Below are positions 15,895-24,028 of a stretch of DNA of 64,000 nucleotides, piece by piece. The notes under the pieces are model-generated. The model did not search any database, was not told the DNA's origin, and worked only from the letters and a program-made list of their open reading frames with translations. How positions within the stretch are numbered: the stretch's first letter is position 1; every line of letters starts with the position of its first letter. The translations under genes and the position numbers were made by a program. This stretch comes from UBA2227 sp036677505 (GTDB lineage: Bacteria > Bacillota_I > Bacilli_A > Erysipelotrichales > Erysipelotrichaceae): assembly GCA_036677505.1 (NCBI GenBank), contig JAVBWK010000021.1, positions 77,971-141,970 on the forward strand. The letters are read 5' to 3'.

Positions 15895-16016
15895 ATGAAA
15901 CCACCCTGCCTTTTTATTATTATACACATTTACGAACCTCTGGTTCAATCTTTGTCAGCAATATCCTCTCTCATGGTTCATTTTGGGTTATAATGAAGAA
16001 AACAGGAGGTCTGATC

Positions 16017-17171
16017 ATGAAATTTGAATTTATGACGGCTAGCCGGATCATCGTCGAACGTGACGGATTGAATCAAATCGGAAAACTGACAAGATCGTTT
16101 GGACAACGGGTTTTACTGGTTTGTCGGTTGGCATCGGAAGACACAAAAAAAGCAGTAGAATTATTGAAAGAGTCCGGATGCGAAGTAGCTTCGGTCAACG
16201 TCAAAGGCGAACCAAGTATTGATTCGATCAATGAAATTCTCGCCGTATCCCGTGCTCATAAAAGTGAAGTCATTGTTGCGATCGGCGGTGGCAGCGTATT
16301 GGACAGCGGAAAGACGATTGCGGCATTGATGACCAACACCAACGACCTGATGGATTATTTGGAAGTCATCGGAAACGGTGTGCCGGTAAGTAAGAAATCA
16401 TTGCCGTTTATCGCCGTACCGACGACATCGGGCACCGGTGCGGAAGCAACCAAGAATGCTACCATTTTATCGGAAACTCACAAAGTTAAGGTCAGCATTC
16501 GCAGCCCTTATATGTTGCCGGATGTCGTGCTTCTCGATCCCGCTCTTACGGTCAGTGTGCCCAAAGAAGTTACGGCAAGTACCGGATTGGATGCATTGAC
16601 TCAGGTGTTGGAGCCTTACGTTTCCAAAATGGCCAACCCCATTACCGATGCTTTCGCTAAGGAAGGATTGGCGCGTGCTGCGAAATCACTTAAAACTGCG
16701 TATGATCACGGCGAGGATATCGATGCCCGGGAAGATATGGCCATCGTCAGTCTGTTCGGCGGTATTGCATTGGCTAATGCCAAATTAGGGGCCGTCCATG
16801 GCTTTGCGGGTGTCTTGGGCGGTATGTTCCCCATTCCTCACGGAGTGGTCTGTGCCCGTTTATTGCCGTTTGTCACACGTAAAAACATTGAAGTACTCAA
16901 TGCCCGGGATCCACAGAATCCGGCGGTCAGAAGGTACGAAGAAGTGGCTAAAATTCTGACCGGAAATCCCAATGCCCAAGCTTTGGATGGCGTTGCCTGG
17001 TTGGAAGACTTGTGCAGACACCTCGATGTGGCATCTTTGAGTCATTTCGGAGTCAAGGAAGAACACTTTGATGAGATCATTAAGAAATCCATGAATGCCA
17101 GCAGCATGAAGGGAAATCCAATCGTTCTCACTTACGATGAACTGAAAGATATCTTGCAACAGGCGTTATAA
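16017..17171 (+). CDS. Iron-containing alcohol dehydrogenase family protein
   Basis: 384 residues from the ATG at 16017 (AGGAGG eight bases upstream). NAD(P)-binding GGGSVLDSGKTIA lies at about 90-102 and PTTSGTGAEAT at 135-145. The metal ligands are Asp192, His261 and His275 (GAVHGFAGVLGG, FPIPHG), but position 196, normally the first ligand histidine (DALTH), is glutamine (DALTQ). That variant occurs in a subgroup of the family, so activity is still likely. Monocistronic with a strong terminator. Substrate unknown. Confidence 0.88.
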   Translation: MKFEFMTASRIIVERDGLNQIGKLTRSFGQRVLLVCRLASEDTKKAVELLKESGCEVASVNVKGEPSIDSINEILAVSRAHKSEVIVAIGGGSVLDSGKTIAALMTNTNDLMDYLEVIGNGVPVSKKSLPFIAVPTTSGTGAEATKNATILSETHKVKVSIRSPYMLPDVVLLDPALTVSVPKEVTASTGLDALTQVLEPYVSKMANPITDAFAKEGLARAAKSLKTAYDHGEDIDAREDMAIVSLFGGIALANAKLGAVHGFAGVLGGMFPIPHGVVCARLLPFVTRKNIEVLNARDPQNPAVRRYEEVAKILTGNPNAQALDGVAWLEDLCRHLDVASLSHFGVKEEHFDEIIKKSMNASSMKGNPIVLTYDELKDILQQAL

Positions 17172-17177
17172 GAATTG

Positions 17178-17202
17178 AGGGCTGAATCATTCAGCCCTTT
17201 TT
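17178..17202 (+). terminator. Terminator of the alcohol dehydrogenase gene
   Basis: A 9-bp stem AGGGCTGAA-TCA-TTCAGCCCT followed by TTTTT, six bases after the stop. Confidence 0.9.
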
Positions 17203-17298
17203 AATCAGCTTGTTTTGATGCTAAGTCCGTGCAAAATTTCATAAGAAGATATACAATATGCTTAATTAAATTGTGTACAATTTAAATGGAGGATAACT

Positions 17299-17637
17299 AT
17301 GAAACTCGGGAAAATTATCGCTGTATTCGGCATATTGGCTATGACAGCCGCATTGGTATACGGATTTACCGTTGGTGACTTTGGAGCGGATGGTTCACTT
17401 ATCCTGGCGAATCCCTGGGGGATCGTATCACTGGTTGATTTATATACCGGATTCGTACTTTTTTCTATGTGGATTTACTTTCGTGAAAGTAATTTGATCA
17501 TTGCCGTTATTTGGATCGTTGCCATGATGATCCTTGGATTCTTCACCGGTGCAGTTTACGTCCTATACGCATTTTTAACCAGTAAGAATGACTGGCTCAC
17601 TTTCTTTCTCGGTTCTAGAAAACAATCGCTGGTATGA
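17299..17637 (+). CDS. Small membrane protein (DUF1475-like)
   Basis: 112 residues with GGAGG before the ATG. Three hydrophobic segments lie at about 5-25, 38-60 and 65-95. The stretch NPWGIVSLVDLYTGFVLFSMWIYFRES resembles the DUF1475 family of small membrane proteins; the assignment is by eye. Its last codons overlap the next gene by ATGA, so the two membrane proteins are probably made together. Function unknown. Confidence 0.7.
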   Translation: MKLGKIIAVFGILAMTAALVYGFTVGDFGADGSLILANPWGIVSLVDLYTGFVLFSMWIYFRESNLIIAVIWIVAMMILGFFTGAVYVLYAFLTSKNDWLTFFLGSRKQSLV

Positions 17638-18302
17638 GCAAGGGCAAAGAAATACTCGAAGAGCTAACCTCAGTTTTTACCGGGAAAACGCTGGATGCCA
17701 TCCTGCCTCCTTTGGCTTTTTTTGTGATTAATTCAAGCTCAGGAATCACTAATGCCATCTCAGGCGCAATTATACTTTCGATTTCTTTTGGTATTTACCG
17801 TATGCTGAGAAAACAAACCGGGATCTATGCATTGGTCGGTATGACAGGCATCCTGATTGCCGGTGTCTTTGCCTATCTTGCGGATAATGCGACTAATTAT
17901 TTTCTGCCCGGAATCGTAACGAATGCTTTTGTTCTTGTATTCTCCTTAGTCACAATCATTATTGACAAACCTTTAGCTGCTTATGCGAGTCATCTGACCC
18001 GGGGATGGACATTGGAGTGGTTTTGGCGCAAGGATGTAAAGCCAGCGTATCGTGAAGTGACCGTGATGTGGTCGGTTTTCTTTCTGATTAGAACCATCAT
18101 ACAAGTCACTCTGTTTATGTCGGACAATGTGGATGCCCTTGTGTGGGCAAATACGATCATGGGATTGCCGGTTACAGTCGGTGTGCTTGTCTTAAGTTAC
18201 ATTTACGGTATTTGGCGATTACGGACATTAAAGGGGCCTGGTATCGATGAATACCTGGAAAATAAAACTGCCCCCTTTCGGGGGCAGACAAGAGGATTCT
18301 AA
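17634..18302 (+). CDS. Membrane protein (DUF3159-like)
   Basis: 222 residues with six hydrophobic segments. The DKPLAAYASHLTRGWTLEWFW segment and the later YREVTVMWSVFFLIRTIIQVTLF segment match what I recall of DUF3159 proteins. Translationally coupled to the preceding DUF1475-like gene. The final 45 bases also encode a strong hairpin that works as terminator for the convergent LctP-type permease, so this C-terminus (YLENKTAPFRGQTRGF) is under two constraints. Confidence 0.7.
   Translation: MSKGKEILEELTSVFTGKTLDAILPPLAFFVINSSSGITNAISGAIILSISFGIYRMLRKQTGIYALVGMTGILIAGVFAYLADNATNYFLPGIVTNAFVLVFSLVTIIIDKPLAAYASHLTRGWTLEWFWRKDVKPAYREVTVMWSVFFLIRTIIQVTLFMSDNVDALVWANTIMGLPVTVGVLVLSYIYGIWRLRTLKGPGIDEYLENKTAPFRGQTRGF
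18259..18287 (-). terminator. Terminator of lctP lying inside the opposite coding region
   Basis: On the minus strand, CTGCCCCC-GAAA-GGGGGCAG (8 bp, GNRA loop) followed by TTTTATTTT. It is 75 bases past the permease stop and within the 3' end of the plus-strand DUF3159-like gene, where no T run follows in the plus direction. Confidence 0.8.
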
Positions 18303-18362
18303 ACTAATAGGCTTAAAATGTTCGAAATGTTATTTCAATCTTATTGATAACCGATTCGCGAT

Positions 18363-19970
18363 TTACAAAACTTGCGTGATAAACAGTATCGCTCCTACGA
18401 TGACCGCTGCAGTCACGGTGATGGGCAACACTTTCTTCAAAACGACACCCTCCTGACCCAAAATACCAGCGGTGGTTGTACCTAAAATGACATTACCCGG
18501 GCAAATCGTATTACCGATAGCTCCGCCAGCCGTCTGTGCTCCTAAGATCGCAGCAACATTCAACGATAAAATTCTGGCTGTCGTTAATTGAAACTCGCCA
18601 AATAAAATATTTGAAGCCATATTCGAGCTGGTCATAAATGCACCTAACATGCCGACAACCGGAGCCAGAATGGCATAGCTCTTGCCTAAAGTAGATGCGA
18701 TTCCTTGAGCCAGGATGACTGTCTGACCGGTTCCGCCCATGATTCTTGACATCAGGATAAATCCGAGCACAGCCAAAGCAGAAGGTAAGGTCTTCTCTAG
18801 CGAACGTCGAACTACGGCTTTACCGCCTTCTTTTTGAATCCAGCCGTGTTTCTTAAAAAAGACATACCCGATATAGGAAGATACTAGCAAAAATATCCCG
18901 GCATGAGTCAGTGGTGCTATGGGTGAGAAAGAAGCAACCGCTGAATTCACGTAGCCGTATCCGGTTATCGTTTCAGGAAAAGCAAAACCAAATTTGATCT
19001 GTCCCAGAAACCGTTTGATCGGTTGAATGAGTAAAATGAATAGGGTAATAAACGTAAGAACATAATAAGGCAGAAACGCCTGGTGCATGGACATGTTTTT
19101 CGGATAGTCTTGGACAAAATCGCTGTTTTTGCGATTCATCACTTTACTGTTTTCAATACGCCATGGTGTACCGTACATCTTTGTACGGCCTATCAAAAAG
19201 ATAGCCACTAGAGAAATAACTGCAGGAACAAAAGCCGCCAATGTCTGATTTACCTGACTCAAGAATAACTGACCGCCGCCCTGAATGAGTGAAATCACAA
19301 TGACAACAGGCAATCCCCGGATCAGCCCTTCTTTTTTACCATAAATCCAACTGATAGCGATTCCGGTGATAAAATTCCACACCCAGATAAAGGATGCTGC
19401 CCAAAGTGCAGTTTGTAAAAGCAGAGCCGGATCTGCTGCCAGATTGGTTTGTAAAACCAGTGCATCCCAGGCAACAGCCAAAGTACCGAAGGTATTTGCC
19501 CAGGCGTGACCAATCAAGGGAATCAAAACTGCCCAAATCGGAGTAACGCCAATACCTACAAGCAATGGAGCCCCAACTGCAACAGGAACCCCAAAGCCGG
19601 TGATTCCTTGAAGAAAGCTCATAAATACCCAACCCAAAGCAATCACTTGTACCAATTCGTTGGGTGTGTACTTTTGCAATCCGTTTCTGAACACTGTGAA
19701 GGCTTTGGCCTCACTGACCACTTCAAACAAAAGAATGGCCGGCCACACAACGATCAGTACGACAAGTGTGCTCCAAACACCTTTAAGACTTTCAATCAAA
19801 ACCAAAAATAAGTCTGCTTTATAGAAGAACAAACCCGAAATCAAGGCAATACCAAATCCGATCGGAGCAGCTTTCGTTGCACCCCATTGGAAGCCGGCCA
19901 TTAATACAAGCAATACGATGATGGGCAAAGCAGCCACAAGCCACATCCCTATGTTCAATGGAATATTCAT
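18363..19970 (-). CDS. lctP: L-lactate permease family (LctP) transporter
   Basis: 535 residues with about 13 hydrophobic segments. Family marks: WVFMSFLQGITGFGVPVAVGAPLLVGIG, HAWANTFGTLAVAWDAL, and near the C-terminus GAFMTSSNMASNILFG and GAQTAGGAIGNTICPGN. Known members move L-lactate, D-lactate or glycolate with protons. Here it is the last gene of a cluster with an amidase, an NRAMP-like transporter and AllFGH, and no lactate dehydrogenase is adjacent. Oxamate is a close structural analogue of lactate and pyruvate, so export or import of oxamate or a related 2-carbon acid is a reasonable guess. Start at 19970 has an AGAGAGGG-type site. Confidence 0.88.
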   Translation of the reverse strand: MNIPLNIGMWLVAALPIIVLLVLMAGFQWGATKAAPIGFGIALISGLFFYKADLFLVLIESLKGVWSTLVVLIVVWPAILLFEVVSEAKAFTVFRNGLQKYTPNELVQVIALGWVFMSFLQGITGFGVPVAVGAPLLVGIGVTPIWAVLIPLIGHAWANTFGTLAVAWDALVLQTNLAADPALLLQTALWAASFIWVWNFITGIAISWIYGKKEGLIRGLPVVIVISLIQGGGQLFLSQVNQTLAAFVPAVISLVAIFLIGRTKMYGTPWRIENSKVMNRKNSDFVQDYPKNMSMHQAFLPYYVLTFITLFILLIQPIKRFLGQIKFGFAFPETITGYGYVNSAVASFSPIAPLTHAGIFLLVSSYIGYVFFKKHGWIQKEGGKAVVRRSLEKTLPSALAVLGFILMSRIMGGTGQTVILAQGIASTLGKSYAILAPVVGMLGAFMTSSNMASNILFGEFQLTTARILSLNVAAILGAQTAGGAIGNTICPGNVILGTTTAGILGQEGVVLKKVLPITVTAAVIVGAILFITQVL

Positions 19971-20000
19971 ATCCCTAACCCTCTCTATCAGAAATAAAAG

Positions 20001-21236
20001 CTATTTTTGAAATTCCTCTACTAATTTTGCAGCAAATTTAGCTAATGCTAAATCTGTACCGTAGGAACTTATGAGTGTCATGCTTAAGGGCATTTCATCA
20101 TGAAAAACAAGAGGAACTGTCACCTGAGGGCAAGACGTTAACGGAGAAATACATAAAAAATTTGTGGAAATCGCACGTGTGCGATTAATTTCCTCAAGTG
20201 AAGTCGTTCTTAATGGAGCAACTGAAGCTGTCGTCGGTAAACATAGAATAGCATTTTTAGGAAGAAATGAATGAAAATAATCTGAAATTCTTTGTTTGTC
20301 TCTCAATGCATCTTTATATTGATTTCTGGTAATTGTTGATGCCCATTCTAATCGTTCTTTAGGTCCTCGAGATAACCGAGGTTTGTACTTTTGGATCCAT
20401 CCACCGTAACTTTCCCAAACTTCATAACCTTGCACTATTCTAAATGTCTCAATCCATTTTTCAAGACCTTCAGGTGCAACTCTTACATGACTTATACTTT
20501 GAAATCGGGATGCTGTAAAATCAACTGCTGGTTTGATTGAACTGTATACATCAAGGTCCAGTGCCTCAAAACAATCATCTGCAATATACAATTGACAAAA
20601 TTCAATAGATTCATTGTCTTGGCCTAAAAGCACTTCTGAAACTCTTACAAATACATCAGGATTAGCCGCAACATAGCCTAAAACATCCATGCTCTCACAA
20701 TAAGGTGCTTCCCCATCATTCGGCACCCTTTTGTAGGTTGGTCTCATGCCAAGCAATCCATTATAAGCCGCAGGCACTCTAACAGAACCCAAACAATCAC
20801 TGCCTGTTGCGAAGTCGACCAATCCTCCCGCCGTAGCTGCGCCTGAGCCAGCCGAAGACCCACCAGTAAATCTTCGAATATCATGTGGGTTCATCGGGGA
20901 TCCATAGTTCCAGTTTTCACCACTAATACTGAAACAAAGCTCATCACAGACAGTTTTCCCAACTAGGTCTGCACCAGCATCTAATAACTTTAAAACAGAA
21001 CTAGCAGTTTTATTATCTGGTTCATGAGTTTTTAACCAATCTGGATGTCCATTACTGTAAGTACTTCCTTTAATCATAAAAACATCTTTTACTGCAAAAG
21101 CTAGATCACTTAAAGGTCCTGTCTCAGAACCTTCAATAGCAATATGATTTTCTCTAACGAATGCTTGTAAAGGATCATAAGGCGGTTGATCAGAGACAAC
21201 TAGTTTTGGTAATCCTAAAAATTTATGTTTATCCAT
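20001..21236 (-). CDS. Amidase-signature family hydrolase
   Basis: 411 residues, shorter than typical amidases (about 450-500). The Ser-Ser-Lys triad is visible: Lys50 (FAVKDVF), Ser127 in TGGSSAGSGAA and the nucleophile Ser151 in GSDCLGSVRVPA. The segment after the nucleophile is compact. It lies 30 bases upstream of lctP and is preceded by an NRAMP-like transporter and AllFGH; oxamate (to oxalate plus ammonia), another ureide or an allophanate-like amide are candidate substrates. Base composition is much lower in G+C than its neighbours (one sampled line, 20281-20340, is 17/60 G+C), a sign of separate origin. Confidence 0.88.
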   Translation of the reverse strand: MDKHKFLGLPKLVVSDQPPYDPLQAFVRENHIAIEGSETGPLSDLAFAVKDVFMIKGSTYSNGHPDWLKTHEPDNKTASSVLKLLDAGADLVGKTVCDELCFSISGENWNYGSPMNPHDIRRFTGGSSAGSGAATAGGLVDFATGSDCLGSVRVPAAYNGLLGMRPTYKRVPNDGEAPYCESMDVLGYVAANPDVFVRVSEVLLGQDNESIEFCQLYIADDCFEALDLDVYSSIKPAVDFTASRFQSISHVRVAPEGLEKWIETFRIVQGYEVWESYGGWIQKYKPRLSRGPKERLEWASTITRNQYKDALRDKQRISDYFHSFLPKNAILCLPTTASVAPLRTTSLEEINRTRAISTNFLCISPLTSCPQVTVPLVFHDEMPLSMTLISSYGTDLALAKFAAKLVEEFQK

Positions 21237-21281
21237 TTCTTCCTCCCAATAAATTTCGTTTCAATAATACTAGCATATAGA

Positions 21282-21317
21282 AGTTGAAGCATTAAGACAA
21301 TTCTTAATGCTCCAACT
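21282..21317. repeat. Long hairpin between the NRAMP-like and amidase genes
   Basis: AGCATTAAGA and TCTTAATGCT pair perfectly around a CAAT loop, and outside a single mismatch AGTTG pairs with CAACT, giving about 15 paired positions. On the transcribed minus strand no T run follows, so it is more likely a processing or stability element, or an operator, than a terminator. Confidence 0.6.
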
Positions 21318-21331
21318 GAGTGTAAATACAA

Positions 21332-22555
21332 TTAAAACTTTAGTAGTGCTTTTAATGCGTTATATAACGTCCACATTCCTAAACCAAAGGTAACAACTAC
21401 AGAGAGACTGCTTAGCAAGTTCTGAGTCAAGTTGTTTTTAAATTTACCTAAGTACTCTTTATTAGCGGCAACTACAAACAAAATTGAAATGAATGGCAAA
21501 AACACACCACTTGTAGCTTGTGCAAAAACAATAATTGATGTTGGTCTAGCTCCAAACATCGCAAATCCCATACCTATTAAAACAGCAATAGTTGCTACTA
21601 CTTTTGGCCGATAATCATTTTGCTTATTCCACTTGAACACTCTTCCAAAGATTACACCTGTCATATAAGGTGTAGCAATAGCAGAAGACAATCCCGCAAA
21701 AACTAATCCAGTACTTCCAAAAATTCTGGCCCAGCTGCCCAATACCGGTTCAAGCGATTTTGAGTATACTATTGGACTATTAACTATAGTGCCTGAGCCA
21801 AAGAGAACTGCAGACGTTGTAATGATTAAGGCCAGTGTCATTAGAACCCCAAGTGACACATTTAGTTTAGTATCGAAGTATGAATCATCAAGATCCTTTT
21901 CATCATGCCATTTATCGGCACTCGCGATGGAGTGGAAAACAAGATTAATAGCAATGATTGTCGTACCAATTAAGGCGACTGTATTAACCAATGCTCCATT
22001 AGGAACTGAAGGAATAAAACCCTTTAAGATAGCTAAGTAATCAGGTTTTGATACTACTGCAGTGATTACGAAAATGACCCCCATGACACCAACAAACATT
22101 TTCATAATTAACTCAATAATTTTGGGAGTCGAGAATATAATTGCTGCTAAAGAAACCAATCCCATTATTAAAGCAGCTAGCCAAACTTCTAAACCGAAAA
22201 TATCGCTAAAACCTGCCGTAGCACCAATTAGATTTCCTGCTTCAAATCCTAATGCAGTTAACCCAATTGCAGATGCAATAAGAAGAGTAACGAATACTTT
22301 CCATGCATTGGATTTGAATAGTTCCAAAGATGCATCTACAATATTTCGTTTACCAACAATTGCTAACCTTGAAGCCATATTCATAATGATAACTAATGAA
22401 ATCCCCGAAAAAAGAACTGACCATAGTAGGGCATAACCAAAGTTTACTCCGGACAGTGTTGATGTTGTAATCGTGCCTGGACCAATAAAGGCGCTGGTGA
22501 TTACTGCTGCTGGACCAGCAGCTTTTACTCTTTGCCAAAATGTTTTCTTTTCCAC
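21332..22555 (-). CDS. NRAMP-fold transporter lacking the canonical metal-binding residues
   Basis: 407 residues with about 11 hydrophobic segments, GTG start with GGAGG seven bases upstream. N-terminal AAGPAAVITSAFIGPGTITTS is clearly NRAMP TM1, but the ion-binding DPGN is GPGT (residues 25-28). In TM6 the canonical MPHN is IAIN (201-204), followed by the expected LVFHS. Thus the Asp, the TM1 Asn and the TM6 Met that bind Mn2+/Fe2+ in characterised NRAMPs are all missing, so standard divalent metal transport is unlikely. The context (AllFGH, amidase, LctP) suggests an organic substrate or Mg2+-like cargo. Very A+T-rich like the amidase. Confidence 0.82.
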   Translation of the reverse strand: MEKKTFWQRVKAAGPAAVITSAFIGPGTITTSTLSGVNFGYALLWSVLFSGISLVIIMNMASRLAIVGKRNIVDASLELFKSNAWKVFVTLLIASAIGLTALGFEAGNLIGATAGFSDIFGLEVWLAALIMGLVSLAAIIFSTPKIIELIMKMFVGVMGVIFVITAVVSKPDYLAILKGFIPSVPNGALVNTVALIGTTIIAINLVFHSIASADKWHDEKDLDDSYFDTKLNVSLGVLMTLALIITTSAVLFGSGTIVNSPIVYSKSLEPVLGSWARIFGSTGLVFAGLSSAIATPYMTGVIFGRVFKWNKQNDYRPKVVATIAVLIGMGFAMFGARPTSIIVFAQATSGVFLPFISILFVVAANKEYLGKFKNNLTQNLLSSLSVVVTFGLGMWTLYNALKALLKF

Positions 22556-22602
22556 TTTCTTTCCTCCTTGTAGTGGTACATCTTCCCTCTTATTAGGTTC
22601 AA

Positions 22603-24018
22603 CTACATTTCATAATACTTTGCAAAATTTTCCAATGCCTTAACGAAACATTCGAGCGGCGCACGGACGATGCCGGCCCCCACCTGACCGATGCCTGGTT
22701 TTTTATGCGCCATACCTGTATTGATGACAGGCGTACTGCCTGTTTCAACCACTTTGCGAACATCGATGGCCGTTGCCGTGCCCACGAAGTTCATAGTCGG
22801 AATGATATAATGCGGACTCAGTCCGACGCAGATATCCTGCATTTCCTTGGAGTAGGCAATGGCTTCATCCACGGAACTTGCTCCGACAAAACGCACGACC
22901 GCCGGTGCGGAACCCATGGCGAAACCACCGATACCGAAAGTTTCGACAATGGCACTGTCGCCGATATCCGGGTTTGCATCATCGGCTGAGTATCCGGGGA
23001 AGTACAATCCTTTCGGCTGGTTGACCGGTGCTTCAAACCACTGTTCGCCCAATGCACTGATCTTGATGCCAAAGTTGGTCCCATTTCTGCTTAATGTCGT
23101 AACGACCGTGCTGTTTGGAATATTTTTCACCGGATCACAGATGGCTTTCCCGGAGGCCATCGCAATGTTTAGGAAAAACTGATCGTTTCCGGTAATAAAT
23201 TCAGTAATTTTGTGCAGTTCCTCTTTACTATCAACGACTTGAACCAGATACTTCATGATTTCCCGGACAAACAGAGAACTTGCTCCGGTATTTCGCTGAT
23301 GCATTTCGTCACCCATGGCCAAAGCTTTTGCAACGATGACTTTCAACGAGATAGGTCCTGACAAGGCCAACGCCTTTTTCATGGCAGGCCCTAATGACGT
23401 TTCCAACCACTTTAACCGCTCAATCACTTCAGGTCCGTTAGCGCCAAAGCGCATGACCTTTCCCAATCCTTCATTGAAGGCGCAATATGCTTTATTCCCG
23501 TAAGAAGTGTTGGTCACTTCCCACAAAGGCATTGAATAAGTGATCATCCCGGTCATCGGACCGACCGCTCCCATGCTGTGATTGTTTCTGAATTTGATTT
23601 TACCGCTCTTTACCAGTTCCTCTGATTCTTCAAGACTGGATGACAATCCTTCATACAGGATAGCCCCAAGAATAGCTCCTTGAAGCGGACCGCACATATC
23701 TTCCCAGGCAATTGGCGGTCCGGCATGACCGATGGTGTACTTATCCATACCTTCGAGAACTTCGTGTGCATATTTGATATCTGTCAAAACCGGTTCAGCA
23801 TTGTTCATAATATCGAATGCCTTTTTGTTTGCTTCTTCAATTTCAGGAATGCTCAGTTTTGATAAAAGTGAAGCAAGTTTTGCATTTCCGCCGGCCGCCG
23901 GCCGCCACTCAACATGAACGGCAGACACCTTCTGTTCTACAACCGTTTCATAGAATGTTTCCAAGCCGATGTTAGTTACTCTTAAAGATTGATTAAATAG
24001 TTCATTTACTCTTGACAT
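22603..24018 (-). CDS. allG: Oxamate carbamoyltransferase subunit AllG (YlbE, DUF1116)
   Basis: 471 residues matching DUF1116/YlbE. Marks include VEWRPAAGGNAKLASLL near the N-terminus, GHAGPPIAWEDMCGPLQGA, RFGANGPEVIERL and, near the end, GTATAIDVRKVVETG and MAHKKPGIGQVGAGIV. In E. coli YlbE is AllG, which with AllF (FdrA) and AllH (YlbF) catalyses phosphorolysis of oxalurate to oxamate and carbamoyl phosphate in anaerobic allantoin use. The AllF, AllG and AllH genes are contiguous here; allG starts 10 bases after allF. Product probably cytosolic. The exact role in this organism is inferred from context. Confidence 0.9.
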   Translation of the reverse strand: MSRVNELFNQSLRVTNIGLETFYETVVEQKVSAVHVEWRPAAGGNAKLASLLSKLSIPEIEEANKKAFDIMNNAEPVLTDIKYAHEVLEGMDKYTIGHAGPPIAWEDMCGPLQGAILGAILYEGLSSSLEESEELVKSGKIKFRNNHSMGAVGPMTGMITYSMPLWEVTNTSYGNKAYCAFNEGLGKVMRFGANGPEVIERLKWLETSLGPAMKKALALSGPISLKVIVAKALAMGDEMHQRNTGASSLFVREIMKYLVQVVDSKEELHKITEFITGNDQFFLNIAMASGKAICDPVKNIPNSTVVTTLSRNGTNFGIKISALGEQWFEAPVNQPKGLYFPGYSADDANPDIGDSAIVETFGIGGFAMGSAPAVVRFVGASSVDEAIAYSKEMQDICVGLSPHYIIPTMNFVGTATAIDVRKVVETGSTPVINTGMAHKKPGIGQVGAGIVRAPLECFVKALENFAKYYEM

Positions 24019-24028
24019 ATCTTGCCTC

